A stretch of 64,000 nucleotides of DNA from Providencia alcalifaciens (lineage in GTDB: Bacteria > Pseudomonadota > Gammaproteobacteria > Enterobacterales > Enterobacteriaceae): assembly GCA_025961275.1 (NCBI GenBank), contig JAOQNJ010000001.1, positions 269,353 to 333,352 on the forward strand, given 5' to 3'. The stretch's first letter is position 1; every line of letters begins with the position of its first letter. Shown one piece after another: positions 59,532-64,000 of the stretch. The notes below the pieces were generated by a model, which did no database searches, had not been told where the DNA came from, and was given only the letters and a program-made list of their open reading frames with translations. A program made the position numbers and the translations under genes.

Positions 59532-59601
59532 TAGTTTTTAAGGTATGAAATAGTAATCGGGTTACTATTTTAATATTGATTAAGTTACATGAATAACGAA
59601 A

Positions 59602-59856
59602 ATGAAAGTACAAGTGATTGGGATTTCCTCATTGGTAGCTATTGCTGTCATCTCCCTGATACTAATGAGTAATAACTTTAATAAATCAATAAAAGCAATT
59701 ATGTCAAACATTAAGCTAGAGACCATGATAACTTGTTTAGAGGCAGAAAAATGTATGACTAACGAAAAATTTGCGTATGCTCCCCAAAAAGAACTTAATC
59801 TAAAAAAAGAGATAAAATCTTTTATTAGGAAAAAATTTATGAATAAAGTAATTTAA
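59602..59856 (+). CDS. Small basic membrane-anchored protein, unknown
   Basis: An 84-residue protein with one N-terminal membrane segment (about residues 5-22, VIGISSLVAIAVISLILM) and a long, Lys-rich tail ending KKEIKSFIRKKFMNKVI. Two Cys lie in ITCLEAEKCMT. The ribosome site is weak. It is divergent from the two-component system and shares its regulatory gap, so it may be a target of that system. No family recognised. A hairpin at 60000-60036 follows. Confidence 0.5.
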   Translation: MKVQVIGISSLVAIAVISLILMSNNFNKSIKAIMSNIKLETMITCLEAEKCMTNEKFAYAPQKELNLKKEIKSFIRKKFMNKVI

Positions 59857-59999
59857 GCATACAATAAAGTGATTAAATCAATAGGTTAATTTTATTTTTT
59901 AAAATTCATTTTTAATGTACAGTTACAGAAAAGCATAGTGGGATTATGTAAGCTTAAATAAGAAGACTACGCTAAGATATAACCATTTTATTATTAAAT

Positions 60000-60040
60000 A
60001 AAGGAATACTAAGTCAAACTAACGTGATATTCCTTTACTT
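60000..60040 (+). terminator. Possible terminator after the small membrane protein
   Basis: AAAGGAATA pairs with TATTCCTTT around a 19-base loop, followed by ACTTTT. An AT-rich stem with a long loop; modest support. Confidence 0.45.
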
Positions 60041-60072
60041 TTAATGGTGTTATTCTGTTCTGCGCAACTAAA

Positions 60073-60897
60073 TCAGGACACTTTTCTTAAGGAATTTTGT
60101 TCATACTCAATTGGGGACAGATCACCGTTGGCAGTATGAAACCTTTCTAGGTTGTAATAGCGCATATACGCGATAACATCTTCTTTCATCTGTTTCCGAG
60201 TCGGCTGAGGGATTTTCAGTACCCAATCGTGTTTTAAACTGCCAAAAAATCGTTCTACAACGGCGTTATCCCAACAGGCTCCAACATCACCCATGCTTGC
60301 CCTAATACCATAGCTTGTTAGCAAGCGGCGATATCGCTTACTCGTATATTGAGAGCCTCTATCACTATGAAAGACTAAGCCTTTTTCGGGCTGGCGTAAG
60401 TTATACGCTTTCATCAAGGCTTTACTGACTAAATCTGCCGTCATTCGTTTATCGATATGCCAACCCACAATACGGCGTGAGTATAAGTCCATCACGATGG
60501 CTAAATACATCCAGCCTTCCCCTGTTTTTAAATAGGTCACATCACCCGCCCACACTTCGTTAGGTGCGTGAGGATTAAAATTTTGATTGAGCAAATTATC
60601 GGCTACGGCATCACTGTGTTTGCGTTTTGTGGTGACTTTGTAAGCAACGCGCTGAGTGACGACTAGGCCAAGCTGAGCCATTAGCTTTTGAACGCCATAA
60701 GCACTCACGCTAAAGCCCTCTTTGCATAACCGTTTACGTAACGTTCTATAACCTAAGCTATTTCGACTCTGTTCAAAGATAGCTTTGGCTCTGCGGTACA
60801 GGCTAAGTTGTTCTGCGGTGATCAATTTTGCTGGGCGTTTAAGCCAAGCATAGTAGGCAGAACGACTTATTTTCATTAACTTGCAGAGCTTCAGCAC
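60073..60897 (-). CDS. IS3-family transposase OrfB (DDE catalytic part)
   Basis: A 274-residue integrase-core transposase. The DDE residues are recognisable in WAGDVTYLKT, VFHSDRGSQYTS and NAVVERFFGSLKHDW. The N-terminal HTH_21-like region is RSAYYAWLKRP. It is normally made as an OrfAB fusion by a -1 frameshift at the A7G run near 60970, so the true N-terminus is that of OrfA. The ORF is intact, so the element may be active. Confidence 0.9.
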   Translation of the reverse strand: MLKLCKLMKISRSAYYAWLKRPAKLITAEQLSLYRRAKAIFEQSRNSLGYRTLRKRLCKEGFSVSAYGVQKLMAQLGLVVTQRVAYKVTTKRKHSDAVADNLLNQNFNPHAPNEVWAGDVTYLKTGEGWMYLAIVMDLYSRRIVGWHIDKRMTADLVSKALMKAYNLRQPEKGLVFHSDRGSQYTSKRYRRLLTSYGIRASMGDVGACWDNAVVERFFGSLKHDWVLKIPQPTRKQMKEDVIAYMRYYNLERFHTANGDLSPIEYEQNSLRKVS

Positions 60898-60935
60898 GGG
60901 AAACTGTGAAGATAATTGCTTAATCGTTTTAAACG

Positions 60936-61223
60936 CTACTTGGTTTCCTTTAGCAGGAGGGCGCTGGCTTTTTTTAGGATCTCTTTCTCCATCCTAAGTT
61001 CTTTATTTTCTTTTCGAAGCCTTAATAGCTCAGTTCTCTCATCGGCATTCAAGCTGCTACCGGATTGTTCAGCATCGAATTTTGCTTTCCAGTTATAAAG
61101 TAATTTATCGGTGATCCCTAATGAAGCTGCCGCTTTTGGGACGCTATAACCTTGTTCGGTGACTAATGCGACCGCTTCTTGCTTAAACTCAGTAGTATAA
61201 AACCTGTTTGTTCGTTTTTTCAT
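60936..61223 (-). CDS. IS3-family transposase OrfA (helix-turn-helix, leucine zipper)
   Basis: A 95-residue DNA-binding protein. The HTH_8-type domain reads FYTTEFKQEAVALVTEQGYS and GITDKLLYNWKAK, followed by a leucine-zipper-like region (LLRLRKENKELRMEKEILKKA). The frameshift signal, seven A followed by G, lies at the codons for EILKKASA. Confidence 0.9.
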   Translation of the reverse strand: MKKRTNRFYTTEFKQEAVALVTEQGYSVPKAAASLGITDKLLYNWKAKFDAEQSGSSLNADERTELLRLRKENKELRMEKEILKKASALLLKETK

Positions 61224-61284
61224 TTAACACCTCAATAATTGGATTATATTCCATTATTAAAGTGTCCTGTTTGATTAAAGCAGA

Positions 61285-61545
61285 TCATTCTTCTGTATTT
61301 TTTTCAGGAAGCCAACCATCATCCAGCCAAATTTCTTCTAGTAGTTCTTCAATTCGTTTTTTATCTTCCGCTAATTTGGTTCCAGAAATATTAATGTGTT
61401 GACCAGAACTAAAAGCAACACGAGTAATCATGTCTGGATATTGTGGGGTGAGTTTACGCGCTATCTCAGACTCAAGGGCAAGCATAACCGTCTCACTTGG
61501 TTTTTGTGGGGCATTTTTATCAAATAAAATTTCAATGCGTAACAT
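61285..61545 (-). CDS. dinI: DinI-family SOS protein
   Basis: An 86-residue protein matching DinI: MLRIEILFDKN, LESEIARKL, SSGQHINISGTKLAEDKKRI and EEIWLDDGWLPE. DinI binds RecA filaments and modulates the SOS response. GAGGT precedes the ATG and a LexA box lies just upstream. It is longer than E. coli DinI by about 5 residues at the C-terminus. The IS3-family element begins 15 bases after its stop. Plasmid and phage ImpC/MsgA relatives are alternatives. Confidence 0.88.
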   Translation of the reverse strand: MLRIEILFDKNAPQKPSETVMLALESEIARKLTPQYPDMITRVAFSSGQHINISGTKLAEDKKRIEELLEEIWLDDGWLPEKNTEE

Positions 61546-61563
61546 GATAACCTCTACCGAATA

Positions 61564-61579
61564 CTGTATTCATATACAG
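61564..61579 (-). promoter_or_regulatory. LexA (SOS) box of dinI
   Basis: CTGTATTCATATACAG is a perfect CTGT-N8-ACAG LexA site within TACTGTATTCATATACAGTA, 19 bases upstream of the dinI start. Confidence 0.92.
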
Positions 61580-61804
61580 TATTTTTAGATTGAGACAGGA
61601 ATAAAGTCAATATCATAATGATAATATTTTTTTAAATATTAAAACATATTAATCTGCAAAACATGACGCTATTTTTTATTAAAATGAAAACAATAGGTTA
61701 GCCGTTTTTATTATTGAATGAAGCAATAAAAACAAGTTGTCAGTAAAGAGATATTAGGTATGCTAAGTGAGCATTCAATAGAATTATGATGGATTTAAAG
61801 CACC

Positions 61805-62338
61805 ATGTTGACAGTAAAAAGATTAATAAGCAAAGATACGACAGAAATAGATAACATTAATTACCTCTATGACACCGCATTTCCTGAGTATGAAAAAAGA
61901 AGTTATCAAGGCCGCCAAAGCATACTAGGCCATGAAGATTATTATTTATACTATTTTTCTGATAATGGTATTTTTGTTGGTTTCGTTGGAAGCTGGAAAA
62001 TAGATGATTTTTATTATGTAGAACATTTGGCCGTCTCGCCTGAATTAAGGGGTAAAGGCTATGGACAGAAAGTATTAAAACTATTTAGTAAGCAAGTCAA
62101 AAATATTATCTTGGAAATTGACCCAATTATTGATGAAGTAAGTCAAAAGCGGTTACGATTTTACCAACATTGTGGCTTTAAGCAAAATGAGTACGAGCAT
62201 GAACATCCATGCTACCATTCTGAGTATGCGCCACATCAGCTTGAGATACTCAGCTTTCCTGTTCAAATAAATCATGAAATTTATCAGCAATTTAATGAAA
62301 AGTTGAAGAATGTTGTGATGCATCCCGATTTACTTTAA
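61805..62338 (+). CDS. GNAT family N-acetyltransferase
   Basis: A 177-residue acetyltransferase. Acetyl-CoA binding motif: VEHLAVSPELRGKGYGQKVL (Q/R-x-x-G-x-G form). Motif B is RLRFYQHCGFKQN. The N-terminus contains LYDTAFPEYEKRSYQGR. Substrate unknown. Monocistronic, with no evident operon partner. Confidence 0.82.
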   Translation: MLTVKRLISKDTTEIDNINYLYDTAFPEYEKRSYQGRQSILGHEDYYLYYFSDNGIFVGFVGSWKIDDFYYVEHLAVSPELRGKGYGQKVLKLFSKQVKNIILEIDPIIDEVSQKRLRFYQHCGFKQNEYEHEHPCYHSEYAPHQLEILSFPVQINHEIYQQFNEKLKNVVMHPDLL

Positions 62339-62514
62339 AGACAGCGATCAATGTTCTGTTATAGCTGACATATTTCAGGAGCTTTTTTTATTCTGAGCTA
62401 TCCGGATATAGTGTGAATGAATATTTGATGAGGATAGCTAGATGATTATAGCGAGCTGTTACTGCTCCTAAAAATAGTAAACTCTCATTTAAATAATTTA
62501 AGAAGAGGTCAATA

Positions 62515-62913
62515 ATGCAAAATTCTATTTTTGGCGGGTGTCTTTGTGGTCAAATTCAATTTGAGGCTAAAGAACCTACAAATATTCATTCTTGCTCTTG
62601 CGCTATCTGCCAAAAACATACTGGTTCGCAAGCCGCCGTCTGGATAGAGTTTCAGGCGGCTAATGTGAAATGGATAGGAGAGGGGGGTAAGCCTGCGATT
62701 TATCGCTCATCAGATTATTCTAGTCGTGCTTTTTGTTCTCAGTGTGGTAGTTCTATTGGTGCCATAGATGATGCTCCTACTGTCGCTTTATTGACGGGGA
62801 TTATCAACAAGAGCAGTGACATGGAGATTATTTTAGAATCCCATTCATTTGCCGATGAAGCACCTTGCTGGTGGAGACGCTATTTTTCCTATAACACTCT
62901 TTCGAAGGATTAG
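62515..62913 (+). CDS. GFA family (CENP-V/GFA domain) protein
   Basis: A 132-residue zinc protein. The cysteine ligands are visible as GGCLCGQIQFE, CSCAICQKHTG and FCSQCGSSIG, the pattern of glutathione-dependent formaldehyde-activating-like proteins. The function of most family members, including this one, is unproven. Start ATG with GAGG upstream. Confidence 0.85.
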   Translation: MQNSIFGGCLCGQIQFEAKEPTNIHSCSCAICQKHTGSQAAVWIEFQAANVKWIGEGGKPAIYRSSDYSSRAFCSQCGSSIGAIDDAPTVALLTGIINKSSDMEIILESHSFADEAPCWWRRYFSYNTLSKD

Positions 62914-63063
62914 GCACTTAACCTAGGTTTTATGACTAATTTATTAATCTCTCGACATTTATATGATTTATGCGATATCTAGACTAGACAGTCGAGGTTA
63001 TAATTATTCAATTATGAATAATCAATTTAATATATTAATAAACTCTCGATAAAATGGAGTAAA

Positions 63064-63801
63064 ATGATGTCGCAAAATATTTATGACGATCCATGTTTTT
63101 TTGCAGGTTACGCCACGCTTCCACGATCTGTTCATGGCCTTGAGGGAGCGCCTGAATGGCCTAAAATGCAAGAAATACTACCTTCACTGAAAGGTAAACA
63201 AGTTATCGATCTTGGTTGTGGCTACGGGTGGTTTTGTCGTTGGGCTCGAGCGCAACAAGCAGAGAATGTTATTGGAATCGATCTCTCAACAAAAATGTTA
63301 GAATGTGCGGTTGAGATGACACAAGATTATTCTATAACATACCAACAAGCAGATTTAGAAACACTGTCTTTATCCCCCGAGCAGACTGATCTGATTTACA
63401 GTTCATTAACGCTACACTATTTATCAGGTATTTCATCACTCTTATCTACTGTATATCAAGCCCTAAAGCCTGGCGGGATGCTGGTATTTTCTGCTGAGCA
63501 TCCTATTTATACCTCACCAATTAATCAAACATGGTGTATTGATAATGAAGGAAATAAAGCATGGCCAGTGAATCAGTATCAAAAAGAAGGCGAACGCTTA
63601 AGTAACTGGTTTGCTGATGGTGTGAAAAAACAGCATCGAAAGTTATCAACATGGATTAATTTACTAATTAGCGCTGGATTTGAAATCATTGAAATGGATG
63701 AGTGGGGACCTTCAGCTGCTCAGATTGCAAAAAATCCACTCTTAGATGAAGAGAAAGAACGCCCAATGATATTTTTGATGAGTGTGCGTAAACCTCTCTG
63801 A
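63064..63801 (+). CDS. Class I SAM-dependent methyltransferase
   Basis: A 245-residue methyltransferase. Motif I is VIDLGCGYGWFCRWA, motif II VIGIDLSTKML, and post-motifs IYSSLTLHYLSG and ALKPGGMLVFSAEHPIYTS. GGAG precedes ATG 63064; ATG 63067 is equally possible. Acceptor unknown. The nearest relatives are small-molecule methyltransferases of the YafE/BioC type. Confidence 0.82.
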   Translation: MMSQNIYDDPCFFAGYATLPRSVHGLEGAPEWPKMQEILPSLKGKQVIDLGCGYGWFCRWARAQQAENVIGIDLSTKMLECAVEMTQDYSITYQQADLETLSLSPEQTDLIYSSLTLHYLSGISSLLSTVYQALKPGGMLVFSAEHPIYTSPINQTWCIDNEGNKAWPVNQYQKEGERLSNWFADGVKKQHRKLSTWINLLISAGFEIIEMDEWGPSAAQIAKNPLLDEEKERPMIFLMSVRKPL

Positions 63802-64000
63802 TAAATATCAACACTAAAGCAATTTTATAAGGTTTCTTCATGCTAATAAAAGGTCATTGATTTGTTTTACATTTTATATTGAGACGTTCTAGCATAGGTA
63901 GTAAGCGGTAATAATGTCTTTCATACATTAGATTTTGATGAGCCTACTTAGTGGTCCAAGTTAAACATGCTGGTATATCAGTTAAAATAATGTCATGAGT
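63802..64000. other. Right edge, no gene seen
   Basis: About 200 AT-rich bases after the methyltransferase with no supported feature. Confidence 0.4.

Larger units (their letters stand above)
60073..61270 (-). mobile_element. IS3-family insertion sequence, about 1.2 kb
   Basis: Terminal inverted repeats are CAGGACACTTT at the left (60074-60084) and its complement AAAGTGTCCTG at the right (61259-61269). Between them lie orfA and orfB in the order and overlap usual for IS3, read on the minus strand. The orfB stop codon TGA lies in the left terminal repeat. I could not identify a direct target duplication. It is inserted just downstream of dinI and leaves dinI intact. Confidence 0.85.

Overview
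The window looks like chromosome of a low-GC member of the Enterobacterales, most likely family Morganellaceae and probably genus Providencia. This rests on E. coli-like gene order and protein similarity (menFDHBCE, nrdAB-yfaE, ubiG, gyrA-rcsC/rcsB-rcsD, dmsABC), a Proteus-type catalase, Glu at GyrA position 87 as remembered for Proteus, and XaxAB-type toxin genes known from Xenorhabdus, Photorhabdus and Yersinia. The genus is an inference from remembered protein sequences, not from a search.

Layout. 1-1.5 kb: an alpha-xenorhabdolysin-like binary toxin locus (xaxA complete, xaxB cut by the window edge), then 1.5 kb of AT-rich DNA holding two roughly 118-bp palindrome-ended repeats. 3-10.3 kb: the complete menaquinone operon menF, menD, menH, menB, menC, menE, with overlapping or near-touching genes. 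10.3-17 kb: an amber-interrupted acetyltransferase, katA, yfaZ, tyrP (two TyrR boxes) and dcuB (FNR-type promoter). 16.5-20.2 kb: the class Ia ribonucleotide reductase operon nrdA-nrdB-yfaE with NrdR-like boxes and a DnaA box. 20.5-30.9 kb: ubiG, gyrA and the Rcs phosphorelay (rcsC convergent to rcsD-rcsB). 31.1-31.3 kb: tRNA-Ser(UGA) and tRNA-Thr(UGU) behind a stringent-type promoter.

31.3-36.5 kb is an eroded prophage: a truncated integrase joined to a truncated ssb, an HNH endonuclease, an amber-split small gene, several small genes each followed by its own terminator, and a 5'-truncated tail fibre. 36.9-38.8 kb returns to core genes (yccJ, gltP). 39.5-46.7 kb is a 5-oxoproline utilisation cluster: GntR/FCD regulator, Nramp-like transporter, pxpA, a YcsI-type lyase, a pxpB-pxpC fusion, and a biotin carboxylase/biotin carrier gene knocked out of frame by one base in a run of ten G. 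47-52.4 kb: a small cysteine-containing membrane protein, a DUF924 protein and the dimethyl sulfoxide reductase operon dmsABC. 52.7-57.2 kb: a YbdG-type mechanosensitive channel, a tiny ORF in its own transcription unit, an HdeD-like protein, D-amino acid aminotransferase and a cysteine-less isochorismatase-fold protein. 57.4-59.9 kb: a two-component system with a PmrA/QseB-type box and a divergent small membrane protein. 60-63.8 kb: an IS3-family element, SOS-regulated dinI, a GNAT acetyltransferase, a GFA-family protein and a methyltransferase.

Functionally, menaquinone synthesis, DcuB and DmsABC together form an anaerobic respiration theme. The Rcs relay and the second two-component system serve envelope sensing. 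The accessory content (toxin, prophage remnant, IS, palindromic repeats) sits in the AT-rich stretches between these core blocks.
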